64,000 nucleotides of DNA, taken from NCBI RefSeq assembly GCF_009669325.1, contig NZ_SZWE01000001.1, positions 2,733,501 to 2,797,500 of the forward strand. The letters run 5' to 3'. The notes under the pieces are model-generated. The model did not search any database, was not told the origin of the DNA, and was given only the letters and a program-made list of their open reading frames with translations. Below, piece after piece: positions 8,775 to 18,628 of the stretch. Each line of letters begins with the position of its first letter. Positions within the stretch are counted from its first letter, which is position 1. Origin of the DNA: Roseovarius bejariae (GTDB lineage: Bacteria; Pseudomonadota; Alphaproteobacteria; Rhodobacterales; Rhodobacteraceae). The position numbers and the translations under genes are program-made.

Positions 8775-10244
8775 ATGAGTTTCACCCTTGCCATCGTGGG
8801 CCGCCCGAACGTGGGCAAATCCACGTTGTTCAACCGCCTTGTCGGCAAACGTCTGGCCTTGGTCGATGACCAGCCCGGGGTCACGCGCGACCTGCGCGAA
8901 GGTGAGGCGCGCTTGGGTGACCTGCGGTTCACCGTCATTGACACCGCCGGCCTTGAAGAAGCGACAGACGAGTCGCTTCAGGGCCGGATGCGGCGGCTGA
9001 CCGAACGCGCGGTGGATATGGCCGATGTTTGCCTCTTCCTGATCGACGCCCGCGCCGGGGTGACCCCCAGTGACGAGGTCTTCGCCGATATCCTGCGCCG
9101 TCGCGCCGATCACGTGATCCTTGCCTGCAACAAGGCCGAAGGCAGCGCCGCCGATGCCGGTGTCTACGAATCCTATGGCCTTGGCCTTGGCGAGCCGGTG
9201 CGCCTGAGCGCCGAACACGGCGAGGGCCTCAACGAGCTTTACACGCTTCTCGCGCCGGTGGCCGAAACCTTCGAGGCCCGTGCCGCCGCCGATGCCCCCG
9301 AGGTCGAAGTGGATGTGAACGAGGACGGCGAGGTTGACGCCGACGCGCCCCGCAAACCCACTGTCGACAAACCCTTGCAAGTGGCCGTGGTGGGGCGTCC
9401 CAACGCGGGGAAATCCACCCTGATCAACAAGATTCTGGGCGAAGATCGCCTGCTGACAGGCCCCGAGGCCGGGATCACCCGTGACTCCATCTCGCTGACG
9501 CTGGATTGGGACGGGATGCCGACCCGGATCTTCGACACCGCCGGGATGCGCAAACGCGCCAAGGTGCAGGACAAGGTTGAAAAATTGTCCGTCGCCGACG
9601 GCTTGCGGGCCGTGAAGTTCGCCGAGGTGGTGGTGGTCCTGCTCGACGCCGCCATCCCGTTTGAGCAACAAGACCTGCGCATCGCCGACCTTGCCGAGCG
9701 CGAGGGCCGCGCCGTGGTGCTGGCCGTCAACAAGTGGGACGTGGAAACCGAGAAACAGCAAAAGCTGCGCGACTTGCGCGAAGCCTTCGAGCGCCTGCTT
9801 CCGCAACTGCGTGGCGCGCCCTTGGTCACGGTGTCGGCCAAGACGGGCCGGGGGCTGGACCGCCTGCGCGCGGCGGTGGAAAAAGCGCATGATGTCTGGA
9901 ACACCCGGATTTCCACCGCGCAACTGAACCGCTGGCTTACCGGTATGGTCGAGGCGCACCCGCCCCCCGCACCGGGCGGGCGGCGGATCAAGCTGCGCTA
10001 TATGACACAGGCCAAGACGCGCCCGCCTGGGTTCGTTGTGATGTGTTCGCACCCCGACAAGCTGCCCGAAAGCTATTCACGCTACCTGGTCAACGGGTTG
10101 CGGGAAGATTTCGACATGCCGGGCACGCCGATCCGGCTGCACATGCGCTCGCAATCGTCCAAGAACCCCTACAAGAACAAGAAGAAATCAACGCCTTCCC
10201 GTTTGCGAAAGCATATCCACGGGCGCGGTGGGGCGCAGGGTTAA
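8775..10244 (+). CDS. der: Ribosome-assembly GTPase Der (EngA)
   Basis: A 489-residue double-Era GTPase needed for 50S ribosome maturation. The first G domain has GRPNVGKS at residues 9-16, DTAG near 56 and a variant NKAE near 119. The second has GRPNAGKS at 207-214, DTAG and NKWD. A KH-like domain forms the C-terminus, which ends in a basic tail. An acidic linker of about 20 residues ([15 protein letters not shown]) separates the two G domains. The stop codon overlaps the convergent downstream gene by 4 nt. Confidence 0.97.
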   Translation: MSFTLAIVGRPNVGKSTLFNRLVGKRLALVDDQPGVTRDLREGEARLGDLRFTVIDTAGLEEATDESLQGRMRRLTERAVDMADVCLFLIDARAGVTPSDEVFADILRRRADHVILACNKAEGSAADAGVYESYGLGLGEPVRLSAEHGEGLNELYTLLAPVAETFEARAAADAPEVEVDVNEDGEVDADAPRKPTVDKPLQVAVVGRPNAGKSTLINKILGEDRLLTGPEAGITRDSISLTLDWDGMPTRIFDTAGMRKRAKVQDKVEKLSVADGLRAVKFAEVVVVLLDAAIPFEQQDLRIADLAEREGRAVVLAVNKWDVETEKQQKLRDLREAFERLLPQLRGAPLVTVSAKTGRGLDRLRAAVEKAHDVWNTRISTAQLNRWLTGMVEAHPPPAPGGRRIKLRYMTQAKTRPPGFVVMCSHPDKLPESYSRYLVNGLREDFDMPGTPIRLHMRSQSSKNPYKNKKKSTPSRLRKHIHGRGGAQG

Positions 10245-10954
10245 GCGGGACGCACGCGCAGGGCGGTGACCACCAAAACGGCGATTCCACCTGCGCATAG
10301 CACCAGCACAGCGACATTGGATGTGCCTAGATTGGCCACGATGACGCCGATCAAAGCCCAGATGACCGCGCCTGCATATTCCGGGGCATCGCGGCGCAGC
10401 ATCGTCACCACCAAGGATATAACTAGGGCCAGCACGATCATCGCCAACGCTGCTAGTTGTGCATTGATGATTCCATGCCCGGCCAGCATCAGCCCCAAGG
10501 CCACGCAGGAGGCCGCCGTCAGCCACCCGGCATAAAGCGCAATCGGCGTACGCATCCATATCCTGTCCGCCGCGCCCGCACTGAGCAGCGCCCAAAGGGC
10601 GGTGACCAGCATCCCCCAGATCAGCACCGTGGCCCAAAACGGTGACATCTGCGCCACCGGAATCCATGCCGCGCCAATCACGAGACTTGCGATCAAGGGC
10701 CAGCGCATCGCGTCCCAGTCCGCCGCCTCGGCGCGTTTCAGCAGGCCAAAGATGGCTCCCGCGATGAGCCAAAGGTAAATCACCCCCCAAATGGCAAAGG
10801 CATAACCCGCTGGCTGTACTGGCGGGTCGACTTGCGGGATCGGGAATTGATCGGGACGAAAACCGGCAAACCCATCCGTCATCAAGGGGGACAGGGCAAA
10901 GGCCATGGCGGCGGTCACAACGAAGATGGCTTTCATCCGTTCCATGAATGTCAT
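10241..10954 (-). CDS. TspO/MBR-related multi-pass membrane protein
   Basis: A 237-residue integral membrane protein with about seven hydrophobic helices. The [16 protein letters not shown] segment and the Trp/Pro-rich loops resemble the extended tryptophan-rich sensory protein (TspO/MBR-like) group. That group is longer than classical five-helix TspO, which is about 160 residues. The ligand and role are unknown. The gene is single and converges on der with overlapping stops. Assignment to TspO proper is not secure. Confidence 0.6.
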   Translation of the reverse strand: MTFMERMKAIFVVTAAMAFALSPLMTDGFAGFRPDQFPIPQVDPPVQPAGYAFAIWGVIYLWLIAGAIFGLLKRAEAADWDAMRWPLIASLVIGAAWIPVAQMSPFWATVLIWGMLVTALWALLSAGAADRIWMRTPIALYAGWLTAASCVALGLMLAGHGIINAQLAALAMIVLALVISLVVTMLRRDAPEYAGAVIWALIGVIVANLGTSNVAVLVLCAGGIAVLVVTALRVRPA

Positions 10955-11102
10955 TTGGGCCGCGCTTTGCCCATGGTCAATGCCAAGACGTGATTATTCC
11001 CGCTATGCGGGTCTTGCCCCGTCGTCAAAGCGACACATCTGGTGTGTTAGGCCGATGTATTGAAGGGCCTGTCCCATGGTTTCCAATTGCACGAGGCATG
11101 CC

Positions 11103-12101
11103 ATGACCGCCAATGAAATCAAAACCCATACCCGCAATTTCGCCCGCAAAAGCGATGCCTTGGGGGCATTCTCGCTGTTGGGCACGTTCGCCACATACAT
11201 GGCCGCGCTCTGGACCGGGGCGACCTACGTCACCAACCCGCTGATCGCGATCCCGATGGTCGTGGTCCTCGCCTTCGCCTCGGTGCGGCTATACGTTTTG
11301 CAACATGACTGCGGGCATTATTCCCTGTTCGCCACGCGCCGCTTGAACGATTGGGCCGGACACCTTCTGTCGCTGCCCTCGCTCACGCCCTACCGGGTGA
11401 TGCAGTACAATCATAACCTGCACCACGCCTACCTTGGAAATCTCGACCACCGCGAGACGACCGAGGTCTATACAATGACCCTTGCGGAATGGCAGGCCGC
11501 GCCTTGGCGGCGGCGGCTTTGGTACAGGCTCTATCGCAACCCTGTCCTGATGCTGGGGCTGGGCGGGGTTTACGCCTATTTCATCGCCTACCGCTGGCCG
11601 GTGAATACCCGCAAGGTGGGCGTCTTAGGGGTGGTGCTGCATAACATCGCGGTTTTGGGCTATGTCGCAACGATCTGGTGGGCGTTTGGCTCGGCAGGGC
11701 TGGCCATCTGGGCCGCAAGCGCGGTTCTGGCAGGTGCCATCGGGGTCTTTCTCGTCTACCTGCAACATAATTTCGAGGACACCTACTGGGACCGCAAACC
11801 CGATCTGGATTTCCACAAGGCCACGTTGGACGGGTCAAGCTCCCTCGACCTGGGCTGGCTGTGGGACCTTGGCACCGGCAATATCGCCTATCACGACCTG
11901 CACCACTTCAACCCCGGCGTCCCATCATACCGCTTGCGGGCCTGCCAAAAGGCGCTACCCATGCACCTGCGCCCGCATGAGCCCATTCGCTGGCCCGAGG
12001 CGTTGCGCGCGTTCCGCCTGAAGCTTTGGGATGAGGAGGCGGAGCGCTTGGTGCCTTTCCCGAAGAGCCGCGAGGACCAGCACACCGTACCGGCGGAATG
12101 A
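11103..12101 (+). CDS. Membrane fatty acid desaturase
   Basis: A 332-residue di-iron membrane desaturase. The three histidine boxes are HDCGH, HNLHH and HDLHHFNP, set between four to five hydrophobic helices. It introduces a double bond into acyl chains using O2 and an electron donor. The start was placed at ATG 11103 rather than the ATG 27 nt upstream, because ACGAGG lies at proper spacing before it and the protein body begins there (MTANEIK). It is single and is followed by a hairpin repeat element that may terminate it. Regiospecificity cannot be read from the sequence. Confidence 0.88.
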   Translation: MTANEIKTHTRNFARKSDALGAFSLLGTFATYMAALWTGATYVTNPLIAIPMVVVLAFASVRLYVLQHDCGHYSLFATRRLNDWAGHLLSLPSLTPYRVMQYNHNLHHAYLGNLDHRETTEVYTMTLAEWQAAPWRRRLWYRLYRNPVLMLGLGGVYAYFIAYRWPVNTRKVGVLGVVLHNIAVLGYVATIWWAFGSAGLAIWAASAVLAGAIGVFLVYLQHNFEDTYWDRKPDLDFHKATLDGSSSLDLGWLWDLGTGNIAYHDLHHFNPGVPSYRLRACQKALPMHLRPHEPIRWPEALRAFRLKLWDEEAERLVPFPKSREDQHTVPAE

Positions 12102-12104
12102 GCT

Positions 12105-12184
12105 GGGGCAGGGGGCTTTGCCCCCCTACGTTGAAAATCCCCGGATTTTCAACGCTCCCCCCAGGATATTTTTAAAAAGAAGAA
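12105..12184. repeat. Double-hairpin intergenic repeat, copy A1 (putative bidirectional terminator)
   Basis: A GC hairpin (GGGGG-CTTTG-CCCCC type) is followed by a perfect stem with 12-bp arms, CGTTGAAAATCC at 12129-12140 and its complement at 12143-12154, around a CC loop. A C-run and the tail GATATTTTTAAAAAGAAGA come next. A second copy with the same layout lies at 54842-54914. This copy sits between two convergent genes, the desaturase and serS, where a terminator is expected. The tail supplies T-runs for both directions. Confidence 0.75.
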
Positions 12185-12192
12185 GCGGCCTG

Positions 12193-13485
12193 TCAGGCCA
12201 ACTCCCCTTCGGCGGTGAGCTTGGTCTTGCCGCGCAGGTAGGGGTGCAGAACTTCGGGCAGGGCGACCGAGCCATCGGCCTGCTGGCCGTTTTCCAGCAC
12301 CGCAATGAGGCAACGCCCCACCGCAAGGCCCGAGCCGTTGAGCGTGTGCAGGAATTGCGGCTTGCCGCCGCCCTCGGGCTTGAAACGGGCGTTCATCCGG
12401 CGGGCCTGAAAGTCACCGCAGACCGAGACCGAGGAAATCTCGCGGTACGTGTCCTGCCCGGGCAACCAGACCTCGATGTCATGGGTGCGCCGCGCGCCAA
12501 ACCCCATGTCGCCGGTGCACAGCACGATGGTCCGGTACGGCAGGCCGAGCTTTTCAAGGATGCCCTGCGCACAGTCGGTCATCCGGTCCAGCTCGCCGCG
12601 GCTGTGATCGGGGTGGGTGATCGAGACCATCTCGACCTTTTCGAACTGGTGCTGGCGCAGCATGCCCGCCGTGTCCTTGCCCGCGCTGCCCGCTTCCGAG
12701 CGGAAACACTGGGTATGGGCCACGAAGCGCTTGGGAAGGCTGCCCTCCTCGACGGTCTCGCCATTGACGATATTGGTCAGCGGCACCTCGGCCGTGGGCA
12801 CCAGCCACCAGCCGTTCGTGGTCTGATAGCTATCCTCGCCGAACTTGGGCAATTGGCCGGTGCCGTACATCATGTCATCGCGCACTAGGACGGGTGTCCA
12901 TGTCTCGGCCAGCCCGTTTTCCTCGACATGCGTATCAATCATGAACTGCGCCAGGGCCCGGTGAATCCGCGCCACCGCGCCCTTGAGCACCACGAAACGC
13001 GACCCCGAGAGTTTCGCGGCCAGTTCGAAATCCATGCCCGGTTTCACACCGTCCAGCTCGAAATGCTCTTTCGGCGTATAATCGAACACCTTGGGCGTGC
13101 CCCAGCGGTGAATTTCGACGTTATCTTCTTCGTCGTCGCCGTCGGGGATGTCGTCCATCGGCAGGTTGGGCAGACCCATCAGCATATCGGTGAGCTTTTG
13201 GTCCAGCTCCTTGGCCTCACCCTGCATCGCGGCCACCTCGGCCTTTTTCTCGCCCACGAGCGCGCGCAGCCGTTCAAACGCCTCCTCGTCGCCCTTGGCC
13301 TTGGCGGCGCCGACCTCCTTGGAGGCCTTGTTCTGCTCGGCCTGTGCGGTCTCGGCGGCAAGGATTTTGGCGCGCCGCGCCTCGTCCAGCTCAAGAATGG
13401 GGGCCGAGGCCCCGTCCACCCCACGGCGGGCCATGGCGGCGTCAAAAGCTGCGGGGTTTTCACGGATCGCGCGGATATCGTGCAT
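12193..13485 (-). CDS. serS: Seryl-tRNA synthetase
   Basis: A 430-residue class II aminoacyl-tRNA synthetase that charges tRNA-Ser. The N-terminal coiled-coil arm spans about residues 30-110 ([17 protein letters not shown]), and the catalytic core follows. Motif 2 is [21 protein letters not shown], and motif 3 near the C-terminus is [17 protein letters not shown]. The length is normal for the family. It is a single gene with its own upstream region of about 390 bp. Confidence 0.97.
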   Translation of the reverse strand: MHDIRAIRENPAAFDAAMARRGVDGASAPILELDEARRAKILAAETAQAEQNKASKEVGAAKAKGDEEAFERLRALVGEKKAEVAAMQGEAKELDQKLTDMLMGLPNLPMDDIPDGDDEEDNVEIHRWGTPKVFDYTPKEHFELDGVKPGMDFELAAKLSGSRFVVLKGAVARIHRALAQFMIDTHVEENGLAETWTPVLVRDDMMYGTGQLPKFGEDSYQTTNGWWLVPTAEVPLTNIVNGETVEEGSLPKRFVAHTQCFRSEAGSAGKDTAGMLRQHQFEKVEMVSITHPDHSRGELDRMTDCAQGILEKLGLPYRTIVLCTGDMGFGARRTHDIEVWLPGQDTYREISSVSVCGDFQARRMNARFKPEGGGKPQFLHTLNGSGLAVGRCLIAVLENGQQADGSVALPEVLHPYLRGKTKLTAEGELA

Positions 13486-13876
13486 GGGTCTTGTCCTTGA
13501 ACCTCTGAGTCGTCGCCCGCCTTATGCACCAGATTTTTGATGAGGTGTAGGGTGTGCGTCATGCCGGCGCAGAGGAGCCGCCCTTTGGGGGGGCTAGGTC
13601 GCCGATAAGCCACTGAGGCCAGAATCGCGGGCTGTGCCACATCCCCGCGGAGCATTGTCGTGTGTCGCCGCCCCTTTGGGGCGCTTTCATCAATCCCCCG
13701 CAACCTAACCACGAAAACCGCCTCGCGCCCACCCTCGCAACCGTACCGACGCGATACCGACGTTTTACCGACGTCAAACCGACGCGGTTTTCGCACCTTG
13801 CAAATACCCCGCCCCGCCCATAGTTTCCGCCACAATCCGGCGGCAGCTCCGCCCCTATGAATTAAGGACACATCCC
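13486..13876. other. Gene-free region between divergent serS and yajC
   Basis: This 391-bp region should hold the two divergent promoters. The serS-proximal half is rich in short G/C runs (CCCTTTGGGGGG near 13582, CCCTTTGGGGCG near 13672). These resemble the degenerate repeat sequence seen at other intergenic sites in the window. The yajC-proximal half carries an exact 11-bp-phased CCGACG repeat, listed separately. No convincing coding frame was seen. Confidence 0.6.
13744..13787. promoter_or_regulatory. Four 11-bp-phased CCGACG direct repeats upstream of yajC
   Basis: CCGACG occurs at 13746, 13757, 13768 and 13779, exactly 11 bp apart. It is embedded in units of the form TACCGACGNNN (the fourth begins AACCGACG). 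The array ends about 90 bp before the yajC start. Helical phasing of this kind is typical of cooperative activator or repressor sites, but no binding protein can be named from sequence. Confidence 0.5.
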
Positions 13877-14158
13877 ATGGAAGCCATTGGCCAGTTCATC
13901 CCCCTCATCCTGATTTTCTTCATCATGTACTTCCTGCTGATCCGTCCGCAGCAGAAGAAACTCAAGGAACATCAGGCCATGGTCGAGGCCCTGCGCCGGG
14001 GCGATCAGGTGGTCACCCAGGGGGGGCTGATCGGCAAGGTCTCGAAGGTCAAGGATGGCGACGAGATCGAGGTCGACCTGGCCGAGGGCGTGCGCGTCCG
14101 CGTTGTCAAATCCACCATCGCCCAAGTGTTGTCGAAGACCGAGCCGGCAGAGGGCTGA
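13877..14158 (+). CDS. yajC: Preprotein translocase subunit YajC
   Basis: A 93-residue single-pass inner-membrane protein. The membrane helix is at about residues 8-23, directly followed by the family hallmark LLIRPQQKKLKEHQ. A small beta-rich cytoplasmic domain (GDQVVTQGGLIGKV) follows. It associates with SecDF and the Sec holotranslocon. It lies 43 bp upstream of secDF, as in most Proteobacteria. Confidence 0.97.
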   Translation: MEAIGQFIPLILIFFIMYFLLIRPQQKKLKEHQAMVEALRRGDQVVTQGGLIGKVSKVKDGDEIEVDLAEGVRVRVVKSTIAQVLSKTEPAEG

Positions 14159-14201
14159 CAGGCCCTTTCCCCATCTCTCAACTTATTGAAAAGGCAGGAT
14201 A

Positions 14202-16835
14202 ATGCTGCAAATCGACCTGTGGAAACGTGTGGTGATCTGGGGCCTCGTGGCGCTTGGTTTGCTGTTGGCCCTGCCCAATGCCTTTTACCCGCGGGTTGAG
14301 CGGTACAACGATGCCACGGCGGCCATCGAGGCCGGGGTGGAAGACCCGCAAGTGATGGAAGATTCTGGCCTCTGGCCCGATTTCCTGCCGTCTGATCTGG
14401 TCAATCTGGGGCTGGATTTGCGCGGTGGGGCGCATTTGCTGGCCGAGGTGCAGGTCGAGGATGTCTATGCCGCGCGAATCGAATCCATGTGGCCCGAGGT
14501 GCGTGACCTGCTGCGTGAAGAGCGCGATCGTGTCGGCCCCATTCGCCTGCAACCCACTGAAAACGCGGAGCTTCGCGTGCGTCTGGTCGAGGGGGCCGAG
14601 GAGGTCTCTTATGCCGCCTCGCTGGTGCGCGGCCTTGCCCGCCCGGTGACCAGCCTCACGGGGGCCGGGGCCTCGGACATCGACGTGACCACGCAGGGCG
14701 CCGACATCATCGTGCGCCTGTCCGAGGCCGAGCAACGCGCCACTGACGAGCGTACCGTCCGCCAAGCCCTTGAAATCATTCGCCGTCGGATCGACGAGGT
14801 CGGCACGCGGGAACCCAACATTCAACGCCAAGGCGCCGACCGTATCCTGATCCAGGTGCCGGGCATCGGCAGCGCCGCGGAGTTGAAAGACATCATCGGC
14901 ACCACCGCGCAGCTGACCTTCCAACCGGTGGTCAGCCGCACGCAGAACGCCGACGAACGCCCCGGCGCGGGCAACGAGGTTCTGCCAGCCCTCGATCAGG
15001 AGGGGCTTTATTACATCCTCGAAAAGGCCCCGGTGGTGACCGGCGAGGAACTGACCGACGCACAGCCCGATTTCGATCAGAACGGACGCCCCGCCGTGTC
15101 CTTCCGCTTCAACCCGGGCGGCGCGCGCAAGTTCGGCGATTACACGGCGGAAAACATCGGCAACCCCTTTGCCATCGTGCTGGATGGCGAGGTGGTCAGC
15201 GCCCCGGTGATCCAAAGTCACATTCCCGGTGGTTCGGGGATCATCACCGGCAATTTCACCGTCGAGGAAAGCACCAACCTTGCCGTGCTCCTGCGTGCCG
15301 GGGCCTTGCCAGCCGGGCTTGAGTTTCTCGAAGAACGCACCATCGGCCCGGAACTCGGCGCTGACAGCATCGAGGCCGGACAGATTGCCTGTATCGTGGC
15401 CTTCGTTCTGGTGCTGGTCTTCATGGTGGCCAGCTATGGCACCTTTGGGGTTTTCGCCAATATCGCCCTGATCATCAACGTCGGGTTGATCTTCGGCCTG
15501 CTCAGCATGATCGGCGCGACGCTGACCCTGCCGGGGATTGCCGGGATCGTGTTGACCATCGGGATGGCGGTGGACGCCAACGTGCTGGTCTTCGAGCGGA
15601 TTCGCGAAGAACTGAAATCGGCCAAAGGGCCGGCACGGGCCATCGAACTGGGGTATGAAAAGGCGCTGAGCGCGATTGTCGATGCCAATATCACCACGCT
15701 GATCACAGCCGTGATTCTTTTGATCATGGGGTCTGGCCCGGTGCAGGGCTTTGCCTGGACGCTGATGATCGGGATTTTCACGTCCGTGTTCACGGCACTC
15801 TTCGTCACGCGCCTGATCATTGTCATCTGGTTTGAACGTAAACGCCCCAAAACCGTGCTTCAGGGCCGTGCCCTGCGCCTGGTTCCCGAAAGCACAAGCT
15901 GGGATTTTTTCCGCCGGTGGAAGGTGTCATTGGGTGTCTCGGCTGTCCTGATCGTGATCGCGGCAGGCTCCTTCATGCTGCAAGGTCTGAACTTCGGGAT
16001 CGATTTCCGGGGTGGCACCACGGTACGTACGGAAAGCGCCCAACCCATCGACATCGGCCAGTATCGCGACGCGATCCAGCCACTGGACCTGGGTGACATT
16101 TCCATCACCGAGGTTTTCGACCCCACCTTCGGCCCCGAGCAAAACGTTTCGATGATCCGCATCCAGGCCCAGGAGGGACAGGAGAGCGTCAGCGCCGAGG
16201 TCGTGGCCAGTGTCGAGGCCGCGCTGCAACAGGCGGTGCCGGATATCGAGTTCACCTCGGTCGAATCCGTCGGCCCCAAGGTCTCGGGTGAGTTGATCAA
16301 TGCCGCCATCATCGCGGTCTCGCTCGCCATCGGGGCGGTGCTTGTCTACATCTGGTTGCGGTTCGAATGGCAGTTTGCCGTGGGGGCCGTGGCCGCGCTT
16401 GTGCATGACGTGGTGCTGACCATCGGGATATTCTCGGAACTGCAAATTCAGTTCGATCTTGCCATCATCGCCGCGCTTCTGACCATCGTGGGCTATTCGC
16501 TCAACGATACGGTGGTGGTCTTCGACCGGGTGCGCGAGAACCTGCGAAAGTACAAGAAAAAGCCGCTGTCCGAGGTGCTGAACCTCTCGATCAACGAAAC
16601 CCTCAGCCGAACGATGATGACCTCGGTCACCACCCTCCTGGGGCTGCTGGCGCTCTATATGCTGGGGGGCGACGTGATCCGTGGCTTCGTTTTTGCGATG
16701 ATCTGGGGCGTGGTGGTCGGCACCTATTCCTCGGTCTTCGTGGCCAGCACCATTTTGCTTTGGCTCGGGGTCAAGCGTGACTGGTCCAAGCCCGACGCCA
16801 ACGCCGGGAACCAGTTTGCCAACGTGGATGCCTGA
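14202..16835 (+). CDS. secDF: Fused protein-export membrane protein SecDF
   Basis: An 877-residue fusion of SecD (about residues 1-545) and SecF (about 565-870), joined by a basic linker near ERKRPKTVLQ. SecD shows the D1 signature NLGLDLRGGAHLL, a P1 periplasmic domain and a six-helix bundle. SecF restarts with NFGIDFRGGT and contains GYSLNDTVVVFDRVREN. SecDF uses the proton gradient to pull preproteins through SecYEG on the periplasmic side. Separate genes are usual in Enterobacteria; fusion is known in other lineages. The coding sequence is continuous, with no sign of a frameshift at the junction. Confidence 0.97.
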   Translation: MLQIDLWKRVVIWGLVALGLLLALPNAFYPRVERYNDATAAIEAGVEDPQVMEDSGLWPDFLPSDLVNLGLDLRGGAHLLAEVQVEDVYAARIESMWPEVRDLLREERDRVGPIRLQPTENAELRVRLVEGAEEVSYAASLVRGLARPVTSLTGAGASDIDVTTQGADIIVRLSEAEQRATDERTVRQALEIIRRRIDEVGTREPNIQRQGADRILIQVPGIGSAAELKDIIGTTAQLTFQPVVSRTQNADERPGAGNEVLPALDQEGLYYILEKAPVVTGEELTDAQPDFDQNGRPAVSFRFNPGGARKFGDYTAENIGNPFAIVLDGEVVSAPVIQSHIPGGSGIITGNFTVEESTNLAVLLRAGALPAGLEFLEERTIGPELGADSIEAGQIACIVAFVLVLVFMVASYGTFGVFANIALIINVGLIFGLLSMIGATLTLPGIAGIVLTIGMAVDANVLVFERIREELKSAKGPARAIELGYEKALSAIVDANITTLITAVILLIMGSGPVQGFAWTLMIGIFTSVFTALFVTRLIIVIWFERKRPKTVLQGRALRLVPESTSWDFFRRWKVSLGVSAVLIVIAAGSFMLQGLNFGIDFRGGTTVRTESAQPIDIGQYRDAIQPLDLGDISITEVFDPTFGPEQNVSMIRIQAQEGQESVSAEVVASVEAALQQAVPDIEFTSVESVGPKVSGELINAAIIAVSLAIGAVLVYIWLRFEWQFAVGAVAALVHDVVLTIGIFSELQIQFDLAIIAALLTIVGYSLNDTVVVFDRVRENLRKYKKKPLSEVLNLSINETLSRTMMTSVTTLLGLLALYMLGGDVIRGFVFAMIWGVVVGTYSSVFVASTILLWLGVKRDWSKPDANAGNQFANVDA

Positions 16836-17580
16836 TGCCCTGATCACGGCCGGGGCCACCCCCGGCCTGATCTTCCTGATGCTTGCCATCGGCGTGGCGG
16901 GTATCGTGCGGGGCTTTACCGGGTTCGGGACGGCGCTGATCTTCGTGCCTGTCGCGGGAATATTCTTGCCGCCCGCCGTGGTCATCGGGGTGATGGTCAT
17001 CACCGGCATCTTCAGCACTGGCGCCCTGCTGCCCCGCGCATGGGGGCAGGCCAGCCGCGCCGAGGTGGGGCTTCTGGCACTGGCCGCGCTGATCACGGTG
17101 CCCTTGGGTATCTGGCTTCTGGAGCGGCTGGATGGCCTGACCATCCGCTGGATCGTGGCGGGCGTTGCGGGGCTTACACTGACGGCCCTGATCTCGGGCT
17201 GGCGCTTCTCGGGCCGGGTCTCGCGCCCGGGGCTTGCGGGCATCGGCGGCGCGGCGGGGGTCGTGGGTGGCCTGACGGGCCTGACCGGGCCGGTGGTGAT
17301 CCTCTTCTATCTTGCCGGTCAATCGGCGGCCCAGACGGTGCGCGCCAATACCATCCTGTTCCTTGCCGCGCTCGACGTGGTGATCGCCGTCAATCTTTTC
17401 CTGCGCGGCTCCATCGCATGGGAAACCCTCTGGCTGGCCCTGATCCTTGCGGTGCCCTATTTTACCACCACGATGATCGGCCAATCGCTGTTTGACCCGC
17501 ACCGTGAGCGTCTGTACCGATGGGCCGCCTATGGCGTGATCGGCCTTGCGGTGCTGACCGGCCTGCCGATCTGGGAATAA
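16828..17580 (+). CDS. TSUP (TauE/SafE-type) membrane transporter
   Basis: A 250-residue integral membrane protein with two repeated halves of about four helices. The family-typical GFTGFGTALIFVP and GGLTGLTGPVVILFYLAGQ segments are present. TSUP proteins export sulfite, sulfoacetate or related organic anions. The start was placed at ATG 16828, overlapping the secDF stop by 8 nt. An upstream in-frame ATG (16777) would add a non-hydrophobic Pro/Thr leader and a larger overlap. The position inside a protein-export run suggests cotranscription rather than shared function. The substrate is unknown. Confidence 0.82.
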   Translation: MPDALITAGATPGLIFLMLAIGVAGIVRGFTGFGTALIFVPVAGIFLPPAVVIGVMVITGIFSTGALLPRAWGQASRAEVGLLALAALITVPLGIWLLERLDGLTIRWIVAGVAGLTLTALISGWRFSGRVSRPGLAGIGGAAGVVGGLTGLTGPVVILFYLAGQSAAQTVRANTILFLAALDVVIAVNLFLRGSIAWETLWLALILAVPYFTTTMIGQSLFDPHRERLYRWAAYGVIGLAVLTGLPIWE

Positions 17581-17590
17581 GGGGGCTGCC

Positions 17591-17944
17591 ATGCAACTCA
17601 ACGAGATGAGCTTTGAAAACGCGACACCCATCGAGGGCTACGGCCCGGGCTTCTTTCGCGTTGGCGGCGGGATGATCGAAGGCGCGGCACTGGTCACCGT
17701 GCATGGTGCGCGGGGCTGGGGCGGCTATGACGACACCGCGCCGCTGTTGGAACTGGCGGAAGAGGTCGACGTGATCTTCATCGGCACCGGGGCCGAAACC
17801 GCGCATGTGCCGCCCGCCTTCCGCGATACATTGGAAGAGGCGGGCCTCGGGGTCGAGGCGATGAACTCCCCCGCCGCCTGCCGTACATACAACGTGCTTC
17901 TTTCCGAAGGCCGCCGGGTCGCCCTCGCGGCGCTTGCGGTCTGA
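17591..17944 (+). CDS. Mth938-like domain protein
   Basis: A 117-residue soluble protein of the Mth938/NDUFAF3-like fold (DUF498). GYGPGFFRVGG, the VDVIFIGTGAE strand-loop and MNSPAACRTYNVLLSEGRRVALAALAV are characteristic. The human relative is a complex I assembly factor, but no biochemical role is settled for bacterial forms. It sits 10 bp behind the TSUP gene with AGGGGG as ribosome binding site. The association with secDF recurs in Alphaproteobacteria. Confidence 0.85.
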   Translation: MQLNEMSFENATPIEGYGPGFFRVGGGMIEGAALVTVHGARGWGGYDDTAPLLELAEEVDVIFIGTGAETAHVPPAFRDTLEEAGLGVEAMNSPAACRTYNVLLSEGRRVALAALAV

Positions 17945-18010
17945 GAATATTCACCACGGCTTGATTTAGGTCACTTTCCGCCGCCGCACCTTTGGGGTAG
18001 GGACATCTGC

Positions 18011-18628
18011 ATGGGATTGAATGTATCCGACCTCACCATCGCGCGCGGCGGGATCAAGGTGCTCGAAGGCATCGGCCTCCGGCTTGAGCCCGGTCAGGCA
18101 CTTGTCCTGCGCGGCCCAAACGGGGTGGGCAAGACAACCCTTCTGCGCACCATCGCCGGGCTGCAACCACCCCATTCCGGGCAGGTCGAAGCAGACCCCG
18201 AAACGCTGGTTTATGCAGGCCACGCCGATGGTCTCAAACCCACCCTGACGGTCGAGGAAAACCTGACCTTCTGGGCGCGGGTCTTTTGCACTCCCGATAT
18301 TGACCCCGCCATAGACGCCTTTCAGCTCGACGCCCTGCGCACCCGCCCCGCCGGGGCCCTGTCGGCAGGCCAGAAGCGTCGCCTCGGGCTGGCGCGCCTT
18401 CTTGTCACCGGGCGGCCCATCTGGATTCTGGACGAACCCACCGTGTCGCTGGATGTCGAGGCGGTGCAAATGTTCGCGGACACGATCCGCAGCCATCTGG
18501 GGCAGGGGGGCTCGGCGCTCATCGCCACCCATATCGACCTTGGCCTGCCCGATGCGCAAATCCTTGATGTCGGCCCCTTCCGCGCCCGCGCCATGGACCC
18601 CGAAGACTTTGACGAGGCTTTCCTGTGA
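18011..18628 (+). CDS. ccmA: Heme exporter ATP-binding protein CcmA
   Basis: A 205-residue ABC ATPase. Walker A is [11 protein letters not shown] (about residue 37), the signature region is [16 protein letters not shown], and Walker B is IWILDEP. With CcmB and CcmC it releases holo-CcmE for cytochrome c maturation. It overlaps ccmB by 4 nt (ATP-binding stop within GTGATCG). It begins the ccmABCDG operon, and its order and overlaps are standard for Alphaproteobacteria. The signature SAGQ replaces canonical SGGQ, as is usual for CcmA. Confidence 0.96.
   Translation: MGLNVSDLTIARGGIKVLEGIGLRLEPGQALVLRGPNGVGKTTLLRTIAGLQPPHSGQVEADPETLVYAGHADGLKPTLTVEENLTFWARVFCTPDIDPAIDAFQLDALRTRPAGALSAGQKRRLGLARLLVTGRPIWILDEPTVSLDVEAVQMFADTIRSHLGQGGSALIATHIDLGLPDAQILDVGPFRARAMDPEDFDEAFL

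Noticed and set aside
8490..10052. A 520-codon minus-strand frame opposite der
   Set aside because: It covers both G domains of Der on the other strand; its composition is that of an antisense shadow.
13660..13860. 66-codon plus-strand frame before yajC
   Set aside because: It passes through the phased CCGACG repeats and has no ribosome binding site; regulatory DNA is the better explanation.
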